DNA from: Rhizophagus irregularis | Lineage: Eukaryota; Glomeromycota; Glomeromycetes; Glomerales; Glomeraceae | DNA length: 64,000 bases | Direction: 5' to 3' | NCBI RefSeq assembly: GCF_026210795.1 | Contig: NC_089430.1 | Coordinates: forward strand, 1,054,001-1,118,000 | In this document: positions 32,408 to 41,820 of the stretch, one piece after another | Position numbering within the stretch: position 1 is the first letter of the stretch | How the letters are laid out: each line of letters opens with the position of its first letter | Translations under genes and position numbers: made by a program | Notes under the pieces: model-generated | Seen by the model: only the letters and a program-made list of their open reading frames with translations | The model's database searches: none | Told to the model about the DNA's origin: nothing

Positions 32408-32951
32408 GAATATCAAGTAATTCGTCTGCAGAAGCTTTAAGAATCATAGCACTTTTTTTACGGCCTTCAAAGTCAATCCTTAACATCTTAGCCTTCAACC
32501 CTATTGCTCCTAAAGCACGAGAAGCAAAGTTCTTAGTCATTGGATTACTTATATGATTTACATAGTTCTCATAGAATGTAGTGAAAGGCTCGTCAATACC
32601 ATCTGGATATGTATCCCTTAGAAATTGATATAAAGCAATTTCTCCACTGTCATAACCTATGGCTATAAGCTGTTCGAGAAGCCACTTCCTAATATCTTCA
32701 TATGGCTCTCCATCCATAATATTCATATCCAGTTTTTGTGTAAACAATTGTGTAAAGTCCACATTACTTCCCCGACGAATGATCTGAACTAACTTATCCC
32801 TAGCAAGTCCCAAGGCTTGTAAAGGTTCACTCTCGTCGCCAATCTTCTTTATAATCTGTCTATACAACACGCTGGATAATCCTCTATATGCTGTTTTTGG
32901 AGTGATTACTCCACAGTTTTGGCATTGGTTTATTACGATTGATGTTGACAT
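32391..32951 (-). CDS. Polinton B 186-aa orphan (intact)
   Basis: Complete 186-codon frame, the intact counterpart of 22745-23304. CQNCG near the start, otherwise helical with conserved blocks EPYEDIRKWLLEQL and FTTFYENYVNHI. No known domain recognised. It is transcribed in line with the upstream NPxTGR gene (45-bp gap) and convergent with the ATPase. Confidence 0.8.
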   Translation of the reverse strand: MSTSIVINQCQNCGVITPKTAYRGLSSVLYRQIIKKIGDESEPLQALGLARDKLVQIIRRGSNVDFTQLFTQKLDMNIMDGEPYEDIRKWLLEQLIAIGYDSGEIALYQFLRDTYPDGIDEPFTTFYENYVNHISNPMTKNFASRALGAIGLKAKMLRIDFEGRKKSAMILKASADELLDILTRYY

Positions 32952-32996
32952 GGCTATCTTTCTTTATGTAAAAAAGAATTATTCAAAATTAAGTAA

Positions 32997-33577
32997 CTAT
33001 TCAGAGCAGTCCTTGCACAACTTGTCCGTTAAGTCACTTGGGCTTACAGGCATGAGACATTCCCTACACAACTCAATATTTAGCTCTGCAAGTCTCGGGT
33101 ATGGTCCTCCAAAGTTCGTGGACGACCGGAAGGACCGGAGGAAGGTGTCCCGTTAGTCATATCTTGCTGTAAGATAAAATCATCATATTCATCTTGGTCA
33201 GCCTGAATAGCGGCCCTGATTTGTTGTATATCATTGAAAGTTAACCGCTGCCCATCAAGATTTTCCTCATTATAGCGTGTTTCATTGATGATTTCCTCTA
33301 TAAGCGCCTCTTCTTCATAATGGACAAGGTAGTAATCCTCAACTACCTCATAGTCACTCTCAATCAGTCTATGATATGTTCTAGTACCACGTCGAACATA
33401 ACGTCCTGTATCTGTATTTAAATATACAGGTTGCTCTTCAGGTGGAGGTGCAGTTTGTCTACGGACAAGCCTTCCATCAATATAATCATGGGATTCCATA
33501 ACTATTCAATTAAAGGTATCTCCACCGATAATAATTGGACGTCCAGTTATAGGGTTAGCTATATAAGGGTAAGACAT
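32997..33577 (-). pseudogene. Polinton B NPxTGR-motif/zinc-ribbon protein
   Basis: Same gene as 22122-22699. It has TGA near 33510 where Polinton A has CGA, and a frameshift near 33110 before the C-terminal ribbon (LCRECL...LCKDCSE). The central part (33499-33080) is open and Tyr/Glu-rich. Comparison of the two copies gives the real length and shows the C-terminal CX2C pairs. Confidence 0.65.
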
Positions 33578-33644
33578 GTCTTTTTTCTGTACGTGTCTAC
33601 ATACCTAATAGTTTTCTTCAATTTACAATAACCAAGTGACACGG

Positions 33645-34075
33645 TCATCAGTCCTTATTAAAAAATGCAAGGATACCTGATGATAAGGTTACATGGTCAT
33701 CACTGGTAAAAAAATGATTTATCCTACACATATCTTACACATATTGGGTACTCAAAATGTAGAAAATCATACACAAATAATACACATATCATACACATAT
33801 CGGGTACTAATATATATATCATACATATATCAGGTACCTGATAGGTATACTATATATATAAGTACCCGATATGTGTATGATATGTGTATTATTTGTGTAT
33901 GATTTTCTACATTTTGAGTACCCGATATATATAAGATATGTGTAGGATATGTGTAGAATAGACCATTTTTTTACCAGTGCATCAATCCTTGTCGAAAAAA
34001 TGCAAGGATACCTGATGATAAGGTTACATGGTCATCAGTCCTTGTCAAGAAATATGAGGATACCCGATAAATAAG
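33645..34075 (-). repeat. Polinton B internal ~52-bp direct repeats
   Basis: Three degenerate units (33645-33700 and 33980-34075) with TGCAAGGATACCTGATGATA and GGTTACATGGTCATCA, split by a CACTA-type MITE. Same position as the Polinton A array. Confidence 0.85.
33701..33979. mobile_element. Palindromic CACTA-type MITE, 279 bp
   Basis: Ends CACTGGTAAAAAAATG and inverse; 3-bp TSD CAT (33698-33700, 33980-33982). CACTG termini with 3-bp duplication fit the CACTA/EnSpm superfamily. Almost the whole length is one inverted repeat rich in CACATATC and GGGTAC words, so it can fold into one hairpin. Confidence 0.85.
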
Positions 34076-34791
34076 TTACTGGGTTATTGGCCTAGAATGC
34101 ATTCATGGAAAAACTATGGATTATATTACAGAAAATGTGAACGGAGTTCATGTCACGTGATACCCTGAACAAATGTGTAGAGTGTCACGTGATTTCATGC
34201 GGTACGTAGATCATTTCATTTTTGGGCGATACCCGTTCCACAAAAAATCGATTTGGTAAGAATGCGTTTGGAACCCTGTGTAACATAAATTTCCTTTTTC
34301 GGGGGTCGTCTAAAGCGGAGTCAAATCACGTGATTTGATATAATATGAGTGAACTAATTTTTTTATGAATCAAGTTTAACATAAACTTGAAAATCATAAA
34401 ATAAGTGTATTTTAGCCTGCTCTACGAGTTTACTTAAGGTTGAAAGGTAGATTTTGAATACTGGTTTTCACTTTATATATTAGCAAAAGCTTTTTTGCCG
34501 ATCATATCCAAAAATGGATAGACAAAAATGAAAAGTCAAATAAATCGAAAACGGCATTCAAAACTCATTTTGTCATTCTAAGTAAACTTGCAGAGCAGGC
34601 CAAAATACACTTAGTATATATGTTTAAAAGGTCATATATATATTGCGAAAAATTTTATTTAGAAAATAAATTTTTTTCAAAGTCACGTGATTTGACTCCG
34701 CTTTAGACGTCCCCCTTTTTCGGTAATTCGGGATTACGCGGTAATGCTGGCCGGATCTAAAAAATATAAACTAATTTCGTACAGGAGCCGC
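34076..34791. other. Polinton B stretch replacing the F-box gene; holds a MITE
   Basis: In Polinton A this interval encodes the F-box-like protein. Here ~690 unrelated bases lie between the repeat array and the 156-aa gene, including the 415-bp foldback at 34301-34715 and several TCACGTGA words. No reading frame is supported. Confidence 0.6.
34301..34715. mobile_element. Foldback MITE, 415 bp
   Basis: Outer inverted repeats GGGGGTCGTCTAAAGCGGAG and inverse, flanked by TTTTTC (34295-34300, 34716-34721). A second inner inverted repeat (~34404-34440 and ~34575-34615; GTGTATTTTAGCCTGCTCT) lies inside. Non-coding. Superfamily uncertain. Confidence 0.8.
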
Positions 34792-35262
34792 TTATGCAAG
34801 AAGTTCTGCTAAGGTTTTCTCAGCCTCATTCATAGTGACAGCTCGCTTTGGGGGACCTGTTAATGAGTCCTTAGTTACATTATAATACAACTCGAAGAGG
34901 GCCTCAAGTTTGTCTAAAAGAGCTTGTTTATTCTTGTATGATTCATGAATCTTTGCTATCTTAGCAGTATATGCTGCATTATCTGGGAAGAGTTTTCTGG
35001 CCACGAACTTCACATATGATACAGGAGACTTTGCTGTCTGGATTCTCTTGATATACTTCACATGATCCTGGACAAGGTAGCTGGTTTTGCTAAACCCAGA
35101 TACTAATGCGACTACTATAGTGTCTTTCAATGCACGGATAATCTTGAGGACAGTTTCATCAGAAACAATGGTGAACTGATTGTGTGATGCATTATAAATA
35201 ACTTTATCACTAATGCTGTCAGTGCTGTTAATAATGCTTGCTAATTCGGTATATGTTGACAT
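34792..35262 (-). CDS. Polinton B 156-aa conserved orphan
   Basis: Complete 156-codon frame matching 12627-13097, with only scattered replacements. Both copies of this gene being open, while nearly every other gene is broken in one copy, points to a short target or to constraint. No domain recognised. Confidence 0.8.
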   Translation of the reverse strand: MSTYTELASIINSTDSISDKVIYNASHNQFTIVSDETVLKIIRALKDTIVVALVSGFSKTSYLVQDHVKYIKRIQTAKSPVSYVKFVARKLFPDNAAYTAKIAKIHESYKNKQALLDKLEALFELYYNVTKDSLTGPPKRAVTMNEAEKTLAELLA

Positions 35263-35375
35263 GATTCCTTATACTTTTTTGTACTTTGTAATAAATAGGA
35301 ATCTTCAAATTGACTTTACATTCAAGCAAGAAAAAATATATATACCTACTGTAAATTCAACCGCATTCTTGGCAA

Positions 35376-37256
35376 TCATGTCCAGATAACCTTGTTTGCA
35401 TTTTTCACATGGCAGTATCCTGCGGTTTCAAACTTGAGAGCTTTCAATGCTTTGGATGCATTTTCTGGACAAGTGATAAGTGTAGGACTACTCGGCTGTT
35501 CCTCTAGAATAAATCCATCTGTATGGATGCGTCGTACTTTATCCTTATATGGTTCTAATAACTCTGAAGTCGTCTTCCGTCCATGTGCTAATAAGAATGG
35601 AGTGATCCTAGGATACTCACCCTTGAAGGGACTACCTGGGTTTGTAAACTGGAATCGCCACTGGTCAGATCCTACTGGTACGATGGAGTCAAGTGTGTGG
35701 CCTTCTGGAAACTTGAATGGATCTGTTTGATCTGTGGTGAGTGTCTTGTAATTGCGTTTCCTCTGGCAGAGTGCTCCCCATAGTGTATTGAGAACTCTTT
35801 TTGCAACACGACCGGCCACGCCACCCTGGTTCTTTATATTGAAGAGAAAGTGGACATACTCACCAAATATTACAGTCCCAGGAATTCTTGCTTCTCTGTC
35901 ATATATCAAGGCATTTGGCTTTACATCCTGGATTAACTGTATATCGAGTTCAAGTTTCTTTGCTCGTTGTAAGTCAATGAATGTATAGACTCCCCTCTTA
36001 TTCTGTCGGAAGAGAATGTCATTACCACTTACCTTGCCCTTGGGCGCTCCCTGGGAGCTAGCACGAAATAATCCATACAAGGCATAACCTCTATGGTCTA
36101 CAAAGTCTTTGAGTATTTGAAACTTACCTTGTCAGATTGGAAAGTTTGCATTTGATTGCTGAATACTTGGATACAAACTTGTCACGTCGTATTGCCTTCC
36201 ATAGCCCTTCCATTCATTGTCTGCCCAGATAAGACCTCCCATCATTGCATCACTTATCCACTCTGCTTCAACTGGGTCAAGAGGATCATTGGCTGGAACC
36301 CCTACACTAAACCGTTCAAAAAGCCAGAGTGCAGTTCTCTTGTACGACCAGTTGTGGTAAGATAAGTCGATTCCTAGACCGAACTTCTTTGTAGCCTGTA
36401 GGAAGGAATCCCGCTCTTCATGGATCCTCTGGTATGTTTCCTCAAGTGTTTCATATATTCCAGTTTTACAATTCTTCTCGATAGGGATGAAGGAGTAACT
36501 ATCAGAGTTCTTACCTTTCTGAAACTGTCCAACTGTAAGAGACTTAACTGTCTTACCATTGTATATTGTTACTACATTATTAACCCCATCTTCACGATAA
36601 ACAAAGGGAGACTTTCGTTTTCTATCTAATTTGCTAGGGTGGAGTCTTCCGGGATTCAGTGCAAGAGAGTAGTGGCCTTCAGACAGGATAAGTATTGCAC
36701 GTCTGTCAGATTTGCTCTTGGAAATTTGAGTGGAATCCCCTACAATATTAAGTGCAAGGCTTCCTGCAAGTTGTTCAACCTTATCCATATATGAGACTGG
36801 AACTGGAGCATCACGATTGAGACCTAATGCCTTTTTGATATACTCGGGCTTTTCGATTGACTTTGGCATTTTAGAGAATGTGCCGTAGATATATTTCAGG
36901 CATTCATACAGGCAATCATTTAGCTCCCCGTTGCAACCCCCTGCAACCGGTGGGGCATCTCTCACATAAATTATGAATCGTTCAAAATAATCAGGGTCTG
37001 CGTCATCCGGTAGTTGTGCTTCGTCGTAGTGGTCCAAGAGTGAGAAAAGGCTGGCTGGTTGGTTTCCTGATGTCCATCCACCAGGTTTCCAGTTTTCATA
37101 GGGGAGCAGAATCTGAAATTTATGTGTCGGATACCAGGATTGGAGTCGCTGTCCAAGTCTTGCTATTGCTCCTCTGGAAAATCTTGCGCCTGAATACTGT
37201 AATTCTTTGATATCCGGTCTTGTAGGTAAAGCACGGACAATCTCTGAATAAACCAT
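35376..37256 (-). pseudogene. Polinton B PolB, one nonsense
   Basis: 627-codon frame, interrupted only by TGA at 36134-36132, just after motif A (CGA in Polinton A). Visible are motif A DVTSLYPSI, motif B-like KRVLNTLWGALCQRK and motif C-like IHTDGF, where only one Asp of the usual DTD is present. It is shorter than typical Polinton PolB proteins and I see no clear 3'-5' exonuclease motifs. The N-terminal third carries NDCLYECL and GHYSLAL, a possible OTU-like Cys/His pair. It has 27 bases near 36045-36075 absent from Polinton A. Confidence 0.82.
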
Positions 37257-37339
37257 TTGATGTATTTATAAATTGTGTTCAGTTGTAATATAGGTTTTTT
37301 ATACAAAAAATATAAGATAACTAAGAAGTGCTTATCTTA

Positions 37340-39882
37340 TTAAAAGGAGTCAATCTTGCTGCATACACGATCAAGATCCTCTTCATCCCAGTCGTCGACA
37401 ATTCCATTGGCGGCTTCCCATTCACGTTCCATATCAGTTTTTGGACGTTCCTCTAGGATTTCTCGTGCTTTACCCTTATTCATCTTCATAGTTTCATAAC
37501 CAGAGGTGGTAGGAATAATCTCGGCATCACGATCCTCCTTGTATACTCTTATTAGATCTGCGAGTTCTTTACGGCTATGTGTTTTAGGTAAGTTCCCATT
37601 ATATTCGATCTAGTCCTTGAAGCGGTCTACTACCTCCCTAAGGTAATACTGGTACTCGTCCTCAATACGTGTTGTGGGACATTCCTCTACTTCAAACGCG
37701 AGTATTTCCCAGTCATAGTCGTCTGACACGTCTTGGTACTTAGCCCATAAATCCTTACCTGTATTGTAGAGATCATTGAAGACCTGGTCCTTTGAATTCT
37801 TGACCCATGGCTTACGATCCCATCGGTGCCTTTCATGCCAAGTCCAGTGTGCTCGAGTACCTTCCTTTGGTTCAGGGTCCCAGTCAACTTCTAGTTCTGT
37901 GTCGGGTTTTGGGATAGGTTGCTCTTCAGGAGCCGGTTCTGGGTCAGGCTTAGTGACAGATGCAGAAAATTCTGCAGGAGACTCAGGTTGTTGTTCAGGA
38001 GCTGGGTTCACAGTTGTAAAATCTGAGTCAGATAGCAAGTCATTTAAAACGTCGTAGTCATCATCAGCTTTATATGCAGGTTCCTCAGCAGGCGGCTCAT
38101 TTTCTTGATCAGGTTCCTCATCAGATAGATAACAGTCCGAAAAGCTATCTATAGGTTCATCAGTATCAGATTCTATAGGAGCTGGAGATTCCTCAGGAAT
38201 AGGATCCTCATTGATGACAGGTGCGGGTTTTACCTTCAAGCAATCGGGCTTAAGTGGTACTGGTGGTGGAGTCTTTTTGGAAACTGGTTTCTTTTCAATA
38301 GGCTTCTTCTTGACAGGAGCGGGTTTTTCCTCAGCAGGTTTCTCTTGTACGTCTTGTGGATTATTAGCAGGAATGCTATATATATTTGCCAAGAACTTTT
38401 CTAAGGCTTTGGGATCAGATGCGGGCTTCTCGGGAGTTTCTACATCTATTCCTTCTATATTGATTTCATCTGTTTCGTGGATCCATTTTTTGGTGAGAAA
38501 CTTTTTGTAAAGGTCCTCCCTAGATATGCTGTAAACTCGTGGTGTTGCCTTACCTACACGTATTTTTCTGCTATTTATACCCAACTCATTTGATAGGATT
38601 CTAGAAGCGTTTATCTTTGATAGGGGTGTAATGCAATGAGTTTCACAGTATGAAGTATATACCCTATAAAATTCTTGAACAGGTAGGTCGGTTATATGAT
38701 TTTTTACTATGAGGTAAATGTCCTTTATGAATTGAAATAGGGGTGGGAGAGTTGATATGATGTGATCCTGCTTAGATGTTGTTATAGGTGGTGGATTCCC
38801 ATTGAAGTCTGGGTAAACGTCTGCAATGGCTCTCAAGTAAGCATAGAATGCCTCACTGGCACCTGGGTATTTCATAGCGTCACTGAGTTTCTTAAAGTAG
38901 TTGAGGTCTCCCTTGCGGGATGGTGACACATCCAAGAACACTGTGCGCCTATCGTCATTCTCCACTCTGAGAGCATTTTCATTAGTGAGTACAATGGTGG
39001 ATATAAAGTTTTTGTAATGTGTTGGCGTCTTGTATTTTTCATGGATTTCCATTATGTCACCTGTTACCTTATCCTTCAATGATCGATACAGATTATTCCA
39101 CTGGCTTTTTTCTGTAGGCATTTCCTTGAGGAGGAGAAGAACCTTACCTTGTAATTGCCCATTGAAACTTCCAAGAATCGTTTGAGGATCACTGGTCTTA
39201 TAAACAAGTTGAGTACCTAAGACACTACGTTGAATGAAATCTGTTATAATACTTTTACCCCAACCCTGTCCAGATTTCAGGTAGAGAATCGAATACATTT
39301 TCCTTCCAGCTGCCACACTGGCCAACCACTTTATGATATACTCAGTAAGATTCCAATCGCCTGAACACCAGATATCCTGAATGTGAGAGAAATAAATTTA
39401 ACTGCGAGGTGGGTTGTAGATTCAAAAGTGGATATCGGACGCAGGATATGGAGAAATCCTGGGAAGATATTGAGATAAAGTTGGCCACCTAGTTTAAAGA
39501 TACGGGATTTTTGAGGGTCACAGGTAGCTACACATACAGTACTATATTCGATCATAAACCATTTGTTGATATTAAATTCAACCTTTTGTGAAGGACCCTG
39601 TTCAGATTGTGTGTAAAAGACTTTGGTAATTGGACGGATAAGTTTATTAATATTTTTATCAGGGATGTGCTCGAGGTTTTTGATTTCTGATCGCCACATG
39701 AAGACTCCATGTGGGTTGGAGCAGGGGATAAAGTAACTGCAAAGATAACCTTTAGCTTGATTGAGATCCCTCATATTCTTTGCAGCGTTAATGAGCCGTT
39801 TAAGCTCATCAATACTAAAAGCCTTCTTCTGTTCACCGAACTTGGGGATAACTTGAGCTTGAGTGCTAGTTTGGGCAGTCAT
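37340..39882 (-). pseudogene. Polinton B superfamily 3 helicase
   Basis: Counterpart of 1397-3955. A 1-base deletion near 39380 and a TAG at 37612-37610 (TGG in Polinton A) break it; 39325-37610 is a single open stretch that joins the helicase core (SGQGWGKS, LLLLKEM) to the acidic Pro-rich tail, proving that the two belong to one protein. The tail ends in a conserved folded-looking block rich in Trp and Tyr. Confidence 0.82.
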
Positions 39883-39897
39883 TTTTTGTTCTATCAA

Positions 39898-40174
39898 ATC
39901 GAGTACTAATTTATAGTTACCTAATCTTCAATTGCCGAATATTTTTCCAAAGATCTGCACTCCTACCAATTTACCCTCCTGTAGTCCTATGGTCCTGCGA
40001 TTCTGCGGTCCTCCGGTTATATCTGGTTATCTTCTAGGGGTAAAAAAAAACTATAAACCACGAACCTTTACGACTGCTCTAAATCTTCCCTTCCCCTTTT
40101 TCAAACTACATATATCTGAAATCCAAACCGCTCAAGAGCTCCTTTTACTATAGTTAGCTTTTTTCTAGTGTCCG
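39898..40174. other. Polinton B helicase upstream region
   Basis: Non-coding; it includes the short leader shared with Polinton A (1306-1396) and a stretch with repeated GTCCT/GGTCCT words (~39980-40010). Confidence 0.5.
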
Positions 40175-40459
40175 TTAACTCTTTACAAGCCTTTTGATAC
40201 GCCTTCCATTCAAGTTCACAGAGGATACCCTCCTCCTCCAATGATTGGCCAAGAGCATCATTTGCTTTTTCCTTCTTTTCACTGCCCTGTCGTATGCCTC
40301 CTCGGCTTTTTTATGCCGCTTCCAGAGTACTCGTTCAGCTTCAGCTCTCCAGATTGGGCTGACTTCTAAAAGATGTGGCCCAAAATTGCTACTTGGAATG
40401 TGTTCCAGGATATGGCTTACAAGTTCGGGGATTACTAATACTGCGTGCGGGGTATACAT
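40175..40459 (-). CDS. Polinton B F-box-like 94-aa protein
   Basis: Complete frame. Residues ~8-45 (VIPELVSHILEHIPSSNF..HLLEVSPIWRAEAERVLW) follow the F-box pattern: a Pro near the start, hydrophobic helix spacing, an SPIWR core and a terminal Trp. The C-terminal half is strongly basic (KRRKKQ, RRIKRLVK). It sits between the helicase gene and the right inverted repeat. The corresponding part of Polinton A is outside the window. A role in SCF-type ubiquitylation is an inference from the F-box only. Confidence 0.5.
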   Translation of the reverse strand: MYTPHAVLVIPELVSHILEHIPSSNFGPHLLEVSPIWRAEAERVLWKRHKKAEEAYDRAVKRRKKQMMLLANHWRRRVSSVNLNGRRIKRLVKS

Positions 40460-40488
40460 GTTATCTGTCCTTATAGGTTACTTATGGT

Positions 40489-40951
40489 ATACCCATTGTT
40501 CAATTACTTATTTTTTCTGACGGGGGCGGGACGGGGTTGGTCTTACTGGCTTTATAGACCTTCTAGGGGCTTACCTACTAATTTACCTGGTTTGCTGTCT
40601 CACTACTTCCAACAGATTATTAGACGGAATCCTGACTTGTTCCAGATGTTCCGGATGTGGCGGATCTGGGGGGTAAAAATAAAACTTTTTCTGGGGAGAT
40701 GTCCTCTCATATTTTTTCTGAAACATCTGCCACATCTGCCACATCCGGGACAACCCTCTCATTATATCCGTTATTCCTTCCTTTTCTATTGTTTTCTAGT
40801 TATTTGGTATATATATTTGTTCCATATGTTGTCCCAGATTGTGGCGGATATATGGGGATTCCTGAGCCCCGTAGGGGCGATATAGGTATTGCGACGGGTC
40901 GTAGACCTGGAGGTGGGTGGTGCTTGCACCTCCCACATCCAGCCCGACGAC
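40489..40951 (-). repeat. Polinton B right terminal inverted repeat
   Basis: Inverse of 26223-26686 with about ten differences; ends ...CCCGACGAC followed by TTAAA. Confidence 0.93.
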
Positions 40952-41286
40952 TTAAAACACATGGAATAAAAATTTGCTTGTAAACATTTTTTATTAGTCC
41001 GAAGTGTAACAAAGGACTATATACTATTCGTATCGGTTTCACAAATGTTTGTTGTACATCCGGCACGTGATGATGTGCGATCGGTTTCCTTTTCCTAGTT
41101 AGTATGAAGAATTTTTATTAGTAATTATATACCGGTATTTGATTAGTACCGGGTACTATTCAAAATCGGATTTTGATTAGTACCGGGGTACTATTCAGAA
41201 ATACCCGAATGTAAACTTGAATAATACACAGGTACTATTTATGGGGGGTACTATTTGAGGGGGGTACTGTATGCAGCGCTATACGG
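40952..41286. repeat. pogo right terminal and subterminal repeats
   Basis: Non-coding remainder of the pogo element. From ~41145 it holds six or so GGTACTATT / GGGGTACTA words, ending CTGTATGCAGCGCTATACGG. Confidence 0.8.
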
Positions 41287-41304
41287 TACATGAAATATTT
41301 TTGT

Positions 41305-41312
41305 GTCGTCCA
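41305..41312. repeat. hAT#2 target-site duplication, left copy
   Basis: GTCGTCCA, repeated at 57706-57713. It is part of the ATPase gene, where Polinton B has GTCGTCCA once (minus strand near 31596). Confidence 0.93.
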
Positions 41313-41820
41313 TAAGGTTGCTTGCTGAAACCTGTTTGGCCTAATGCTGAAAGGTGAAACCTCTTATATAGTGCCGAAATGCTGAAACGCTGAAACTGCG
41401 AAACCTGTCAAAATTGCGAAACTGTCAAAACATGCCGAAACCTCTATAATAGGTTTCTCCGTAGTTTCGGCATAGTTGATCATAAGATTTGCATATAGTT
41501 ACGCCAAGTTACACCAATTAATAATATAATTTAGATGATCAAATAATCTACAGATAAAAGATTAAACTTCAATATTTTACCGTTGTCTTAGTTCTTTTAA
41601 GCTTTATCTAGTGTTAGAATTTTCATTTCTAACTCCCATATTAATATTATGATATTACACGTTTTTACAGTTTTTTTTTAAGGGGCTTATATTCATTAAA
41701 GGAAAATGCGTAACATGCATTTAATAAACCCAATTCTGTCATTTCCTTTAACACTGAACTAAAGTTTCTTTTACTTTCTTCCATTTTCTTAATAATAATA
41801 TTAATAATAAACTGTTTCAA

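Larger units (their letters stand above)
26223..40951 (-). mobile_element. Polinton B, 14.7 kb, inside the pogo element
   Basis: Bounded by ~463-bp inverted repeats (26223-26686, 40489-40951) that differ at only about ten positions, and by a TTAAA direct repeat (26218-26222, 40952-40956), close to the 6-bp TSD expected for Polintons. It has the same gene order as Polinton A but inverted. Intact here: integrase, Gag-like, protease, 156-aa and 186-aa genes. Broken: helicase, PolB, ATPase, coiled-coil, NPxTGR and zinc-ribbon genes. Two MITEs (33701-33979, 34301-34715) are inserted near the internal repeat array. Confidence 0.92.
24081..41286 (+). mobile_element. pogo-like Tc1/mariner element, split by Polinton B
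   Basis: Its own sequence is 24081-26222 and 40952-41286 (~2.5 kb). Termini CCGTATAGCGCTGCATA and its inverse, with TA duplication, fit the Tc1/mariner superfamily. Just inside both ends are clusters of GGTACTATT / GGGGTACTA words, about six per end, probably transposase-binding sites. It carries one transposase gene (24468-26066). Polinton B sits inside its 3' region. Confidence 0.88.
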
